A DNA stretch of 64,000 nt from Salinirubrum litoreum (GCF_020567425.1 NZ_JAJCVJ010000001.1:1302001-1366000), one strand, 5' to 3'; positions 16,365 through 25,897 are shown, counted from the stretch's first letter. The notes: generated by a model not told the origin, from the letters alone. Numbers and translations are program-made.

Positions 16365-17420
16365 ATGCAGCGTGCCGCCCCGCAGGAGTTCACGCGCGTC
16401 CTCTCGTCGATGTGTACCGAACCACATCCCGTGGCGCGCGAGGCGGCCGAACGCTTTCTCGCCACGAACCCCGGCGACCCCGCGACCTACCAGCAGATCG
16501 CGGACCTCGAACGCCGCGCCGTCGAGACGCTGGGTGAGATCACCCGACTCGACGCGCCGCACGGCTACATCGCCAGCGGGGGCACCGAGTCGAACATCCA
16601 GGCGGTCAGGGCCGCCCGGAACCTCGCCAGACGGGACGACCCGAACGTCGTCGCCCCGGAGTCCATCCACTTCAGTTTCCAGAAGGCCGCCGAGGTACTG
16701 GGCGTCGAACTCCGGATCGCCCCGGTGGGCGACGACTACCGCGCGAACCTCGACGCCATCGCCGAGCACACCGACGAGGACACGGTCCTCGTGGCCGGTG
16801 TCGCCGGCAGTACCGAGTACGGGCGCGTCGATCCGATCCCCGACCTCGCCGACGTCGCGCACGACCACGACGCACTCATGCACGTCGACGCGGCGTGGGG
16901 TGGGTTCGCGCTCCCCTTCACCGACTACGCGTGGGACTTCGCCGACGCGCCCGTCGACACGATGGCGATCGACCCTCACAAACTCGGCCAGGCGGCCGTC
17001 CCCGCCGGTGGACTCCTCGCCCGCGAGAAGCGAGTCGTGGACGCGCTGGCGGTCGACACGCCGTACCTCGAATCGACCTCGCAGGCGACCCTGACCGGAA
17101 CGCGCTCGGGGGCGGGCGTGGCGAGCGCCGAGGCCGCGATGCGGGAACTGTGGCCCGGCGGCTACCGGACCCAGTTCGAGGTGTCGATGTCCGACGCCGC
17201 GTGGCTGGCCGACCAACTGGCAGACCGTGGCTTCGAGGTGGTCGAGCCGACGCTCCCGCTGGTCGCGGTCGACGTGCCCGAGTCGCTGTTCTCGGCGCTC
17301 CGGGAGCGTGGCTGGCGCATCTCCCGGACCGCCACGGGCGAGTTGCGCGTCGTCTGTATGCCCCACGTGACCCGCGAACAGCTCTCGGCGTTCGTCGCCG
17401 ACGTCGACGCGCTCCGGTGA
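16365..17420 (+). CDS. mfnA: L-aspartate (L-tyrosine) decarboxylase MfnA
   Basis: This 351-residue group II PLP decarboxylase has the family N-terminus [16 protein letters not shown], the GGTESN motif near residue 71, the cofactor aspartate in HVDAAWGGF near 172, and the PLP lysine K206 in [10 protein letters not shown]. In haloarchaea, which do not make methanofuran, such enzymes are thought to decarboxylate aspartate to beta-alanine for coenzyme A synthesis. That assignment comes from family knowledge. The gene is monocistronic here, preceded by composite repeat locus B. Confidence 0.92.
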   Translation: MQRAAPQEFTRVLSSMCTEPHPVAREAAERFLATNPGDPATYQQIADLERRAVETLGEITRLDAPHGYIASGGTESNIQAVRAARNLARRDDPNVVAPESIHFSFQKAAEVLGVELRIAPVGDDYRANLDAIAEHTDEDTVLVAGVAGSTEYGRVDPIPDLADVAHDHDALMHVDAAWGGFALPFTDYAWDFADAPVDTMAIDPHKLGQAAVPAGGLLAREKRVVDALAVDTPYLESTSQATLTGTRSGAGVASAEAAMRELWPGGYRTQFEVSMSDAAWLADQLADRGFEVVEPTLPLVAVDVPESLFSALRERGWRISRTATGELRVVCMPHVTREQLSAFVADVDALR

Positions 17421-17551
17421 GGACGCCGTGACGCGGCCCGAGCCGTGACGTGACCAGACGAGGTGGGGCCGCGACCGCGTCGGTCGCCCGGGAATCCTTC
17501 GACCGACCCGAAACCTGAAAGCTTACATCCGAGCGACTGCGAGCGACAGTC

Positions 17552-18172
17552 GTGCCACTCCCCGGTGTCCCCGAACTCGCGGCGTCGGCCCCCGCCCTCC
17601 TCGGTACGATGTCGGAGTTGTCGCTCTCGTTGCCGTTGAGCACCGGCGGCCCGTTCGGCTGGCTCGAACGACTCGTCGAGACCGCGACCGGGTGGTTCGG
17701 TCTCGTCATCATCTTCGTCTACTCGTTTCTGATCGCCTTCGCGCTCCCCGGCGTGAGCGAGGTCGTCCTGCTCGCGCCGCTCGATCTGGGGCTGCCCTAC
17801 TGGGCGAAGATGTCGGCGATCATCCTCACCAGCGGTCTCGGGAAGGCCGCCGGGAGCGTCTTCGCGTTCCACATCGGGCAGGAGGCGAAAGACTCCGGGC
17901 TGATCATCGGCTGGCTCCGGCGGTCCCGGTTCGACATCATCGAGTGGTCCGAGAAGCAGACGGTGAAGATCGCCCAGAAGTGGGGCTACCTCGGACTGGC
18001 GCTGGCGCTGTGTGTGCCGGGGTTCCCGGACACGCTGTCCATCTACGCCTTCGCCGTGCTGGAGGAGGACTACTACAAGTTCGCGCTGGCGACCTTCTTC
18101 GGTAGTGTCGGCCGACTCGTCCTCTGGCTTGCGGGCGCGGAGACGCTCGTCACGCTGGTCGAGTTCCTCTGA
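17552..18172 (+). CDS. VTT/DedA-like (SNARE-associated family) membrane protein
   Basis: This 206-residue integral membrane protein starts at GTG. Hydrophobic stretches lie near residues 50-75, 88-110, 145-160 and 180-200. The re-entrant-like LLAPLDLGLPYWAKMSAII and GLGKAAGSVFAFHIGQ and the later VPGFPDTLSIYAFAVLEEDY match the YqaA/VTT-domain group, thought to be lipid scramblases or transporters. The exact function is unknown. It lies between mfnA and a LiaF-like gene, each with its own spacing, so it is probably expressed alone. Confidence 0.78.
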   Translation: MPLPGVPELAASAPALLGTMSELSLSLPLSTGGPFGWLERLVETATGWFGLVIIFVYSFLIAFALPGVSEVVLLAPLDLGLPYWAKMSAIILTSGLGKAAGSVFAFHIGQEAKDSGLIIGWLRRSRFDIIEWSEKQTVKIAQKWGYLGLALALCVPGFPDTLSIYAFAVLEEDYYKFALATFFGSVGRLVLWLAGAETLVTLVEFL

Positions 18173-18271
18173 GTCGGTCGTCTCGGCGACCGCTCACGAC
18201 GCAGTAGATCGATTCTCACCCGGTGAGTCTCGGCTGGCCGGCTTATCGTCTCGTCCCGCGTACACTCCGGT

Positions 18272-18949
18272 ATGGCATACACTCGTCTCTCCCCACGCGT
18301 CCTGTTCGGTGCGGTCGTCGTCCTCGTCGGCGTCCTGCTGCTGGCGAGTACGACCGGCGTCTACGACACCGGCCGACTGCTGGTGTACGTCCCCTCGCTC
18401 CTGATCCTCGTCGGACTCGTCTCGCTCGTGACCGACTGGCGCGGGAACCTCGGTGGCTCGCTCCTCCTGATCGTCCTCGGCGGGGTCTGGCAGGCGGTCG
18501 CGCTCGACCTCCTCACCTGGGGCGAGGCGGTCGCCTACTGGCCGGTCCTACTGATCCTGTTCGGCCTCTCGCTCGTGCTCGGGCGACTCGGGACCCGCGC
18601 CGTGGGCACCGACGACGACTGGCTGGACCTCCTCGCGGTTCTCGGGGGGCGGGTCGCACGGGCGACCTCCCAGACGTTCCGAGGTGCGGACACGACGGTC
18701 GTCTTCGGGGGAATCGACCTCGATCTGCGCGACGCCGAGGTCGTCGACCCGCCGGCCCGCATCGACGTGCGGGCGGTGTTCGGCGGCGTCGAACTCGCGG
18801 TCCCGCGCGACTGGAACGTCCGACTCGACGTGGTGCCGGTGCTCGGCGCGGCCGAGGACGAACGACTGCGGACCGAGCGCGACCACGAGGCGGTCGACCT
18901 GGTGGTCGGGGGGTTCGTCGCCTTCGGCGGCGTCTCGGTGACGGATTGA
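18272..18949 (+). CDS. LiaF/LiaI-like membrane protein
   Basis: In this 225-residue protein the N-terminal half carries about four hydrophobic helices (near 10-27, 36-53, 61-78, 89-107). The C-terminal half is a beta-rich soluble domain (residues 130-225) with the repeated TTVVFGGIDLDLRDAEV and VFGGVELAVPRDWNV pattern, typical of the YvqF/LiaF C-terminal domain. In Bacillus LiaF represses a cell-envelope stress sensor. The archaeal role is unknown but probably concerns the envelope. Confidence 0.82.
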   Translation: MAYTRLSPRVLFGAVVVLVGVLLLASTTGVYDTGRLLVYVPSLLILVGLVSLVTDWRGNLGGSLLLIVLGGVWQAVALDLLTWGEAVAYWPVLLILFGLSLVLGRLGTRAVGTDDDWLDLLAVLGGRVARATSQTFRGADTTVVFGGIDLDLRDAEVVDPPARIDVRAVFGGVELAVPRDWNVRLDVVPVLGAAEDERLRTERDHEAVDLVVGGFVAFGGVSVTD

Positions 18950-19019
18950 GCGGTCCCGGCGGCCGCCGACGGTCGTCACGAAAAGAACCTTCTTAACCCT
19001 CTCCCCGGTAGTGAGTGCT

Positions 19020-20363
19020 ATGGGTCTGTTCGACCGGCTACGCGGGCAAGACAACCCGCGTGTCGCCTTCATCGGTATCGACGGGGTTCCCTTCAGCCTC
19101 CTCTCTCAGCATCCCGACGAGTTCCCCAACTTCGCCCGGATGGCGGAGGAGGGGAGCGCCGGGGCCATCGACAGCATCGTCCCCCCGGAGTCGTCGGCCT
19201 GCTGGCCGGCGCTGACGACCGGCGTCAACCCCGGCGAGACGGGCGTCTACGGCTTTCAGGACCGGGAGGTCGGTTCGTACGACACCTACGTCCCGATGGG
19301 CCGTGACGTGCAGGCGACTCGCCTCTGGGATCGCGTGATGGACGCGGGGATGGACGCGACCGTGATGAACGTCCCCGTCACCTTCCCGCCCCAGCGCAAC
19401 GTCCAGCGGATGGTCTCGGGCTTCCTCTCGCCGGGCGTCGACAAGGCCGCCTACCCCGACGACTTCCGCGACTACCTGGAGTCCATCGACTACCGGATCG
19501 ACGTGAACGCGAAACTCGGGCACAGAGACGACAAGTCGGAGTTCATGGCCGACGCCCACGAGACACTCGACAAGCGGTACGAGGCCTTCCAGCACGTCAT
19601 CGAGGAGGACGACTGGGACCTCTTCTTCGGCGTGTTCATGACCACCGACCGCGTCAACCACTTCCTGTTCAAAGACTACGAACAGGAGACCGACGACAAG
19701 CCCGCCTTCGTCGAGTTCTACCAGAAGGTCGACCGCTACCTCGGCGAGATTCGGGACATGCTCCCCGAGGACGTGACGATGGTCGTCGCCTCCGACCACG
19801 GGTTCACGTCGCTGGACTACGAGGTCCACTTCAACACGTGGCTCGAGGAGAACGGCTGGCTCTCCTACGCGGACGACGACCACGAGGGACTCGACGACAT
19901 CGCCGACGACACCGAGGCCTACTCGCTGATCCCGGGTCGCTTCTACATCAACCTCGAAGACAGAGAACCGCGCGGGAGCGTCCCCCAGTCGGAGTACGAG
20001 GCGAAGCGCGACGAACTGAAGGCCGAACTCGAAGCCCTCGAAGGGCCGGACGGCCGGAAGGTGTGTGAGCGCGTCGTCGAGAAGGAGGAGGCGTTCCGTG
20101 GCGACCACGACGACATCGCGCCGGACCTGGTCGTCATCCCGGCGCACGGCTTCGACCTGAAAGCCGGCTTCAAGGGCCACGAGGACGTGTTCGGACAGGG
20201 CCCGCGAAACGGGATGCACAGCTTCGACAACGCGACCCTGTTCGTGGACGACCCCGATGCCCACATCGACGACGCCGACCTCTACGACATCGCCCCGACG
20301 ATTCTCGACTTACTGGAGGTCGACTACGCCCGGACCGAACTCGACGGCGCGAGCCTACTGTAA
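19020..20363 (+). CDS. Alkaline-phosphatase-superfamily phosphodiesterase
   Basis: This 447-residue enzyme of the type I phosphodiesterase/nucleotide pyrophosphatase group has a metal ligand D21 in VAFIGIDGVPFSLL. The probable nucleophile region is PPESSACWPALTTGVNPGETG, given here as residues 60-80. SDHGF at 258-262 and the histidine-bearing GMHSFDNATLF near 400 complete the metal site. The ATG at 19020 was chosen; a GTG three codons earlier is possible. The next gene is a glycosyltransferase, so a role in a phosphorylated glycan or lipid intermediate is conceivable but not shown. Confidence 0.85.
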   Translation: MGLFDRLRGQDNPRVAFIGIDGVPFSLLSQHPDEFPNFARMAEEGSAGAIDSIVPPESSACWPALTTGVNPGETGVYGFQDREVGSYDTYVPMGRDVQATRLWDRVMDAGMDATVMNVPVTFPPQRNVQRMVSGFLSPGVDKAAYPDDFRDYLESIDYRIDVNAKLGHRDDKSEFMADAHETLDKRYEAFQHVIEEDDWDLFFGVFMTTDRVNHFLFKDYEQETDDKPAFVEFYQKVDRYLGEIRDMLPEDVTMVVASDHGFTSLDYEVHFNTWLEENGWLSYADDDHEGLDDIADDTEAYSLIPGRFYINLEDREPRGSVPQSEYEAKRDELKAELEALEGPDGRKVCERVVEKEEAFRGDHDDIAPDLVVIPAHGFDLKAGFKGHEDVFGQGPRNGMHSFDNATLFVDDPDAHIDDADLYDIAPTILDLLEVDYARTELDGASLL

Positions 20364-20480
20364 GTCGCTGTAGCCGCGACCGGTCGGCCCCCGCCGCCGG
20401 CGTCGAATTTTAGCCGTGATTCCCCCACGAACACCCACCGAGAGGTGGTGTTTTAAGTATCGGACTCTGTATCTTCGGGT

Positions 20481-21383
20481 ATGCAGCTCTCGGTCGTCGT
20501 CCCGACACTCAACGGTCGGGACCAGCTCGCCACGAGTCTCGACTCGCTGGCCGAGTACGCACCCGACGCCGAGGTGATCGTGGTCAACGGTCCCTCCGCA
20601 GACGGGACGACCGGGATGGTCAGAGCCCGCGACGACGTGGACGCGCTGATCGAGATCTCCGATCGGACGCTGAACGTCGCCCGCAACGCCGGCATCGAGA
20701 CGGCCAGCGGCGACGTGGTCGCCTTCCTCGGTCACGACCTCGCCATCGAGGAGACCTGGCGCGAGTCGGTGGAGACGGGACTCGCAGACGCCGATGCCGT
20801 GACCGGCCCGACCCACCGGACGCTCCGGGCCGGCATGACGACCGAGGAGGCCGAACACCGCGACATCGCGGGCCGCCACGTCACCTACTTCAACGGCTCG
20901 AACGTCGCGGTCCGCCGGGACGCACTGGAGACGATCGACGGCTTCGACGAGTACCTGGAGACCGGCGGTGCGCGCGACGCCGCCCACCGACTCGCCGGGG
21001 CGGACTACGCGGTCGACTGGCAGTCGAAGATGAGCGTCCGGTGTGAGTACGAGGCCGACGGCGGCGTCACTCGGCGCGACTGGGGCTGGAAGTACCGCGC
21101 GCTGACCTACCGACTGGTGAAGAACTACGGACTCCGGCCGACGGTCGCGCTCCGGACGCTCTCACACGCCGGGAGCGACGCGGTGGCGACCGCCAGAGAC
21201 GTGGCTCGCGGCGACGCGGTGCCCTCCTCGTGGTTCGGCAACGGCCGGGACGTCGTCGTCGGTATCGCCACCGGCGGCTCCGACGGCCTGGTCGCACGAG
21301 CACGCGACCGCTCCTCGGCCCGGAATCCCCACGGCGTCTCGAAGCGCGGTGATCGCGCGGTCGCACGCTACGACTGGCGCTGA
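20481..21383 (+). CDS. GT-A family 2 glycosyltransferase
   Basis: This 300-residue protein begins MQLSVVVPTLNGRDQLATSL, the usual start of a family 2 glycosyltransferase nucleotide-sugar domain, with VVNGPSADGTTG near residue 36 and RNAGIETASGDVVAFLGHD near 72. The usual DxD is replaced by GHD. The C-terminal region has no clear membrane helices. It follows the phosphodiesterase gene with a TATA-like TTTTAAGT (about 20452) between them, so it probably has its own promoter. The sugar and acceptor are unknown. Confidence 0.85.
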   Translation: MQLSVVVPTLNGRDQLATSLDSLAEYAPDAEVIVVNGPSADGTTGMVRARDDVDALIEISDRTLNVARNAGIETASGDVVAFLGHDLAIEETWRESVETGLADADAVTGPTHRTLRAGMTTEEAEHRDIAGRHVTYFNGSNVAVRRDALETIDGFDEYLETGGARDAAHRLAGADYAVDWQSKMSVRCEYEADGGVTRRDWGWKYRALTYRLVKNYGLRPTVALRTLSHAGSDAVATARDVARGDAVPSSWFGNGRDVVVGIATGGSDGLVARARDRSSARNPHGVSKRGDRAVARYDWR

Positions 21384-21396
21384 GTCGATCCGGCGA

Positions 21397-22371
21397 TCAC
21401 TCCACTGCCGCGTCCGGGTCGCCCTCGCGCAGCATCGAGACCATGACGTCCGTGAACGCCTCGGCGTCCGCCGAGTGCCAGACGGTCGTCCGTGCCTCCT
21501 CGTCCAACATCCCGGTCTCGTCGACCGCGCTGTGGCCCCGCGTCACGCCCTCGCGTTCGTCCACGTCGGCGTAGTAGGTCCCCGACTCGCCGCGCAGTTC
21601 CGGGTAGAACAGCAGGGCGGCCGCGAGCGAGTCCGGTTGGGTCACGCCGTCGAGTCCCTGTTCCGCCTTGGTGAACTCCCGGACCGGTTCGGTGATCTCT
21701 CGGAAGAAGGTCGCGTATGGCGTGTCGGCGTCCGCGATGCGGTCGTACTCCGCCGGCCCGAAGGTGGAGGCGTCGACCGTCAGTCCCCAGTCCACGAGGT
21801 GACAGTCAAGGTCGCGGACGACGAGTTTCGCGGCGTCGGGGTCGACCCAGAAGTTGTACTCCGCAGAGGGGATGACGTTGCCGAGACAGTTGACCGCGCC
21901 GCCCATGATCCACACCTCGTCGACCAACTCGTCGAGGTTCGGTTCCCGCTTGAGCGCCAGCGCGATGTTGGTCAGCGGGCCGATACACAGCAGGCTGACC
22001 TCGCCCGGCGACTCCCGAACCGTATCGAGGATGAAGTCCACGGCGTGGTCGTCGGCCGAGTCGATGCCCGTGTCCGGAAAGCGGTCGCCGCCGAGACCGC
22101 CCTCGCCGTGGACGTAGTCGGCGTACTCGTGCTCCTTCAGCAGTGGTTCCTCGGCCCCCTCGTACACCGGCACGTCCTCGCGGCCGGCCAACTGGAGGGT
22201 GTACTTCGCGTTCTCGACCTCGTACTCGAACTCGACGTTGCCGGCGACCATCGTCAGTCCCTCGACCGTCGCCCGGTCGGAGAGTAGGCTCAGCAGGATG
22301 GCCTGTGTGTCGTCGCCAGCGGTGTCGGTGTCGACGATCACTCGTCGGCGCTCGGCGTCCATACCACCCAT
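21397..22371 (-). CDS. Inosine/uridine-preferring nucleoside hydrolase
   Basis: This 324-residue protein has the calcium-binding signature DTDTAGDD at residues 14-21 (canonical DTDxGxDD). ICIGPLTNIALALKREP (near 118) and the family segment WIMGGAVNCLGNV (near 144) also fit. It hydrolyses the N-glycosidic bond of ribonucleosides. A start at 22362 (MDAERR) is equally possible. It is divergent from a PfkB-type kinase whose start is 108 bases away, a pairing that suggests ribose salvage. Confidence 0.93.
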   Translation of the reverse strand: MGGMDAERRRVIVDTDTAGDDTQAILLSLLSDRATVEGLTMVAGNVEFEYEVENAKYTLQLAGREDVPVYEGAEEPLLKEHEYADYVHGEGGLGGDRFPDTGIDSADDHAVDFILDTVRESPGEVSLLCIGPLTNIALALKREPNLDELVDEVWIMGGAVNCLGNVIPSAEYNFWVDPDAAKLVVRDLDCHLVDWGLTVDASTFGPAEYDRIADADTPYATFFREITEPVREFTKAEQGLDGVTQPDSLAAALLFYPELRGESGTYYADVDEREGVTRGHSAVDETGMLDEEARTTVWHSADAEAFTDVMVSMLREGDPDAAVE

Positions 22372-22479
22372 CGCGCGACCGGCGGCAAAGTCGTTGCGGG
22401 CTTCCTCGCCAGCGTCGTCCGCACCGTCTCGCTCGGCGCGAACGAAAGAGTCACCCTGCTCGCTGTCGTCGCCCCGGAC

Positions 22480-23610
22480 GTGTCACGGGTCGTCAGCGTC
22501 GGGAGCGTCAACGTCGATCACGTCGCCTACTGCGACGCCGAGACGGTCGAGTCGCTGTCGGCGACCTACGACTGGTTTCCCGCGCCCGGCGAGACGGTTC
22601 GCGTCGAGTCGATACCCGGCGAGATCGAACAGTACGTCTCCGAGACCCACGTCGGCGGGAAGGGTGCGAACCAGTCGGTCGCGGCCGCACTCGCTCGGCC
22701 TGCCGAGGAGCGTGGGGGTGACAACCCGGCGGCGGAGAGCGTCTTCCTCGGGAAGGTCGGCACCGACGACGACGAGTGGAGCGTCCGCGAGACACTCGCC
22801 GACTACGGCGTGGACGTGTCCGGCGTCGGCGTCGCGGACTGCCCGACCGGGAGCGCGCACGTCTTCGTCGACGAGGCGGGCGAGAACTACATCGCCATCC
22901 GGGCCGGCGCGAACGGCCGGGTCGACGCCGACTACGTGGCGACCCACGCCGAGTCGATCCTGTCTGCCGACTGTCTGCTCCTCCAGAACGAGTTGCCGGT
23001 CGCGACCGGCGCGGCGGTTCTCGATCTGATCGCGGACGCGCCGGCCGACGTCGGTGCCGCCGCCACCGCTACCGCCGCCGATGCCGCCGACGCCACTGCT
23101 ACCGCCGCCGATGCCGCCGACGCCACCGCTACCGCCGCCGATACCACCCCGACCGTGCTTCTCGACCCAGCCCCGGCGGACGGCGCAGGGCGACTGGTCG
23201 GTCATCCGGCGGTCGATCTGCTCACGCCGAACGAGTCGGAGTACGCGTGGCTCTCCGGTGAGTCGACGGCACCGGGCGCACCCGAGTCGGATCTGCTCGC
23301 GGACTTCGCGGGTGTCGTCGTCCGGACGCGCGGGGCGAAGGACGTGCTGGTCGAAGATCGGTCTGTGGGAGAGACGTTCGCCGTCACGCCGCCGCCGGTC
23401 GACCCGGTGGACACCACCGGCGCGGGCGACGTGTTCGCGGGCTACCTCGCGGGGGAACTCGCCTGCGGGCGGGACCTGCGGGCGGCGTGTCGCACTGCGG
23501 TCGCGGCCTCGGCCTGTTCGACCGAACGCGAGGGTGTCCAGACCGCGACGCCGACGCGGGCCGAGGTCCGGGAGTTCGCAGAGCGCGTCGGCTTCACGCT
23601 CCGCGAGTGA
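22480..23610 (+). CDS. PfkB-family sugar kinase (ribokinase-like) with low-complexity insert
   Basis: This 376-residue kinase starts at GTG. It has the N-terminal SVGSVNVDHVAYCD, the substrate-side GGKGANQSVAAALA near residue 59, and the catalytic DTTGAGDVFAGYLAGELA with D317 as base. Position next to a divergent nucleoside hydrolase makes ribose the likely substrate, by inference. Residues 190-225 are a tandem Ala/Thr/Asp repeat encoded by about three 30-bp DNA repeats. They are inserted between the lid side of the fold and the TVLLDPAPADG strand, so the protein is longer than typical ribokinase (about 300 residues). Confidence 0.9.
   Translation: MSRVVSVGSVNVDHVAYCDAETVESLSATYDWFPAPGETVRVESIPGEIEQYVSETHVGGKGANQSVAAALARPAEERGGDNPAAESVFLGKVGTDDDEWSVRETLADYGVDVSGVGVADCPTGSAHVFVDEAGENYIAIRAGANGRVDADYVATHAESILSADCLLLQNELPVATGAAVLDLIADAPADVGAAATATAADAADATATAADAADATATAADTTPTVLLDPAPADGAGRLVGHPAVDLLTPNESEYAWLSGESTAPGAPESDLLADFAGVVVRTRGAKDVLVEDRSVGETFAVTPPPVDPVDTTGAGDVFAGYLAGELACGRDLRAACRTAVAASACSTEREGVQTATPTRAEVREFAERVGFTLRE
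23056..23150 (+). repeat. In-frame 30-bp tandem repeats inside the PfkB kinase gene
   Basis: About three units based on GCCACCGCTACCGCCGCCGA plus GCCGCCGAC occur in a row, almost identical. They encode repeated ATATAADAAD and keep the reading frame (30 is a multiple of 3). Low divergence suggests recent expansion by replication slippage. Confidence 0.9.
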
Positions 23611-23727
23611 GTCGAGACGAGTCTACGGGCTGAGACGTTGGGATACGGTTAATCTCTCGAAGCGCGTAGTTCTCTCGGAGAGTTCCGGCGAATCACACGA
23701 TTCGGCCGGGAATCTCGGGAGATACCA

Positions 23728-24486
23728 ATGAACGGAATCAGTGGCAAGGTTGCGCTCGTGACGGGTGGTGCATCGGGGATCGGCCGGGCGACCGCGATGC
23801 GGTTCGCCGAGGAAGGTGCGTCGGTCGCGGTCGTCGACGTCGCGGAAGACGGTGGCGTCCAGACGGTCCAGTCGATTCGGGACATGGGCGGCGAGGCGGC
23901 CTTCTACAAGGCCGACGTGAGCAGTGAAGCCGACTGGACCAAACTGGTCGCGGACGTGGTAGACGACTTCGGGTCCATCGACTGCTTCCACAACAACGCC
24001 GGGATCGAAGGCGACCAGGCACCCCTGATCGCACAGACCGAAGACAACTGGAACCGGGTGATCGACATCAACCTGAAGGGCGTCTTCTTCGGGCTGAAAC
24101 ACGTCATCCCGCAGATGCAGACCCAGGGTGGCGGGGCCATCGTCAACACCTCGTCTGTCGCGGGCCTCGTAGGGTACGAGAACATCGCACCCTACGTCGC
24201 CAGCAAGCACGGTGTGGTCGGCCTGACGCGCACCGCCGCGCTGGAACACGCGACCGAGAACATCCGCGTCAACTCGGTGAACCCCGGTGTCGTCGACACG
24301 CCGATGGTCCAGCGGTTCGTCGGCGACGATCCGGAGGCGCGAAAGGCGTTCGAGGCCACCGAACCGGTCGGCCGGTTCGCCGATCCCGAGGAGATCGCGT
24401 CCGCGGTCGTGTTCCTCTGCTCGGACGACGCCTCGTTCGTCACCGGCTACCCGCTGGCGGTCGACGGCGGGATGGTCGCACGCTGA
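23728..24486 (+). CDS. Short-chain dehydrogenase/reductase (SDR)
   Basis: This 252-residue classical SDR has the cofactor motif TGGASGIG at residues 12-19, NNAG near 91-94 (HNNAGIEGD), the catalytic serine in NTSSVAG near 141, and YVASK with Y156 and K160. An acidic residue after the second strand (VVDVAEDG) favours NAD over NADP. The substrate cannot be read from the sequence. The gene stands between the kinase and a convergent small monooxygenase gene. Confidence 0.92.
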   Translation: MNGISGKVALVTGGASGIGRATAMRFAEEGASVAVVDVAEDGGVQTVQSIRDMGGEAAFYKADVSSEADWTKLVADVVDDFGSIDCFHNNAGIEGDQAPLIAQTEDNWNRVIDINLKGVFFGLKHVIPQMQTQGGGAIVNTSSVAGLVGYENIAPYVASKHGVVGLTRTAALEHATENIRVNSVNPGVVDTPMVQRFVGDDPEARKAFEATEPVGRFADPEEIASAVVFLCSDDASFVTGYPLAVDGGMVAR

Positions 24487-24529
24487 CGGTGCGGTGACCG
24501 CGTGCTCGTCGGCGAATTTTCACTCGGAA

Positions 24530-24838
24530 TTACTCGGAGTGTTTCGCGGCCAGCACCTCGATCTCGTCGATCTGCGGCGGTTCTGCGAACAGTTCGTCGG
24601 CACGGCTCAGCAGTTCCTCTGCGATCTCGCCGTCGAGGTGCGCCTGCCGACCGTCCTCGTCGGCGAAGGTGTCGAAGATGCCGAAGGTGGTCTCGTCGAG
24701 TCGGAGTGCGAACCACGTGGTGGTGTCCTCCTCGGCTTCGGCCTTCGGGAGTGCCGATTCGAGGAACTCGGCGACCTCGTCGGCCTTCTCGGGTTTCGCG
24801 TGCAGGTGCGCCTGGAGTGCGTAGTTGGACTCGGCCAT
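24530..24838 (-). CDS. Antibiotic-biosynthesis-monooxygenase-like (ABM/YgiN) protein
   Basis: This 102-residue protein has the ferredoxin-like ABM pattern: an N-terminal strand YALQAHLHAKPEKADEVAEF, then TTTWFALRLDETTFGIFDTF and HLDGEIAEELLSRADELF. Members include quinol monooxygenases and many dimeric proteins of unknown activity. The ATG at 24838 was chosen over one five codons upstream because MAESNYALQAH fits the family start. It is convergent with the SDR gene. Confidence 0.85.
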   Translation of the reverse strand: MAESNYALQAHLHAKPEKADEVAEFLESALPKAEAEEDTTTWFALRLDETTFGIFDTFADEDGRQAHLDGEIAEELLSRADELFAEPPQIDEIEVLAAKHSE

Positions 24839-25155
24839 CGCGATGGGATGCAAGGGTCGTAGCTGGTTAAGTGCGGCTTCGGGGTGTGTGGGTCGCCGGA
24901 ATCGGAGGAGCTATTCGACGCGACATCTCGACTGCCGGTCCGCGACGACGAGTTCGTCGAAAGAGGGCACCGCGTCACTTCCACCGTCCGAGCCGACACC
25001 GAGCTACCGAGTACAGCACCCGACGACCGGAACGTCCGGTAAGTTCCGGATCGAGAGCCACTTTTAGTTTCACCGTTCGGTGACGGCTCGGCCTTTTATG
25101 CACCGACGAAGTAGCCGAAGGTGGAGTCGGACCACACACTCCACCCCGACCGACC
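24839..25155. other. Gene-free interval with a palindrome and TATA-like box
   Basis: I find no credible gene between the ABM-like gene and the PadR-like region. The interval contains CACCGTTCGGTG (25071-25082), a palindrome with a 2-base centre, and TTTTATGC (about 25093-25100), which could be the TATA box for the PadR-like transcript starting near 25120. A looser inverted repeat CCGGA...TCCGG spans 25028-25050. Confidence 0.45.
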
Positions 25156-25254
25156 ATGCACACCGAGACCATCCACAGCGACGGCTGTCCCGGACGCGAC
25201 CGACACCAGAACCGCTCTCGACCACCGACCTCGACTACGGGAGACGAACGATGA
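25156..25254 (+). CDS. Candidate 32-residue upstream ORF coupled to the PadR-like gene
   Basis: The frame MHTETIHSDGCPGRDRHQNR plus twelve residues ends in TGA within an ATGA that overlaps the ATG of the regulator gene at 25251. Such overlap can couple translation of the second cistron to the first. It may be a leader peptide or chance. The position downstream of the TATA-like box near 25095 places it on the expected transcript. Confidence 0.35.
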   Translation: MHTETIHSDGCPGRDRHQNRSRPPTSTTGDER

Positions 25255-25670
25255 CACCCGGACTCAGTCGGCGACTGCACCGGCAGACCCGCCGAGGCGA
25301 CAGCGCCCGCGCCGACCCCGAGACACAGGCCGACCCGCCGGACGACGACACGGCCCGGACACGGTGGCGCGACCTCTCGGGGTTCCAGCGCGACTGCCTC
25401 GAAGCCATCGCCACGCTGGACGAGCGACCCGGCCACCCGCCGACCGGCGTGCGACTCATCGAGTTTCTCGGAGCGAGCTACGACGCGGCCGTGAACCGGA
25501 GCCGCGTCTACCAGAACCTCGACCGACTCGTCGCCGACGACCTCGTCGTGAAGGGCGACATCGACCGCCGGACGAACGGCTACTCGCTGTCGCCGACTGG
25601 CCGGCGCGTCCTCGACGCCGGTGCCAGCGCGCTCGCGGACGCGGTCGACGGCGACCGGCGTGATCCGTGA
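25251..25670 (+). CDS. PadR-type winged-helix regulator
   Basis: This 139-residue protein has a basic, disordered N-terminus (1-40) and then a winged helix-turn-helix (about 42-125): FQRDCLEAIATLDERPGHPP, then YDAAVNRSRVYQNLDRLVAD and a wing DIDRRTNGYSLSPTGRRVL. The pattern is the PadR/MarR-like class common in haloarchaea. It lacks an extended C-terminal dimerisation helix. Targets are unknown. The palindrome CACCGTTCGGTG upstream could be an autoregulatory site. Confidence 0.75.
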   Translation: MTPGLSRRLHRQTRRGDSARADPETQADPPDDDTARTRWRDLSGFQRDCLEAIATLDERPGHPPTGVRLIEFLGASYDAAVNRSRVYQNLDRLVADDLVVKGDIDRRTNGYSLSPTGRRVLDAGASALADAVDGDRRDP

Positions 25671-25897
25671 CCCGAGCCCGAGGCGTCGGCGACTACGACC
25701 GAGAGACCGCAGGCTGGTCGGCGTAGAACAGCACCGCAGGGGCCGCCCACTGCCCCTGCGGGGCGTGGTAGGATGACAGACCGCGCTTCGCGTGCGGCGT
25801 GCTGGCATTCCACGTTGGACGATATAAGACTACCGCTCAGACAGTCGCTACTGTCGAATCAGTCGCCCTGCCCGATAATCGTGGAACCGAGCCGACC

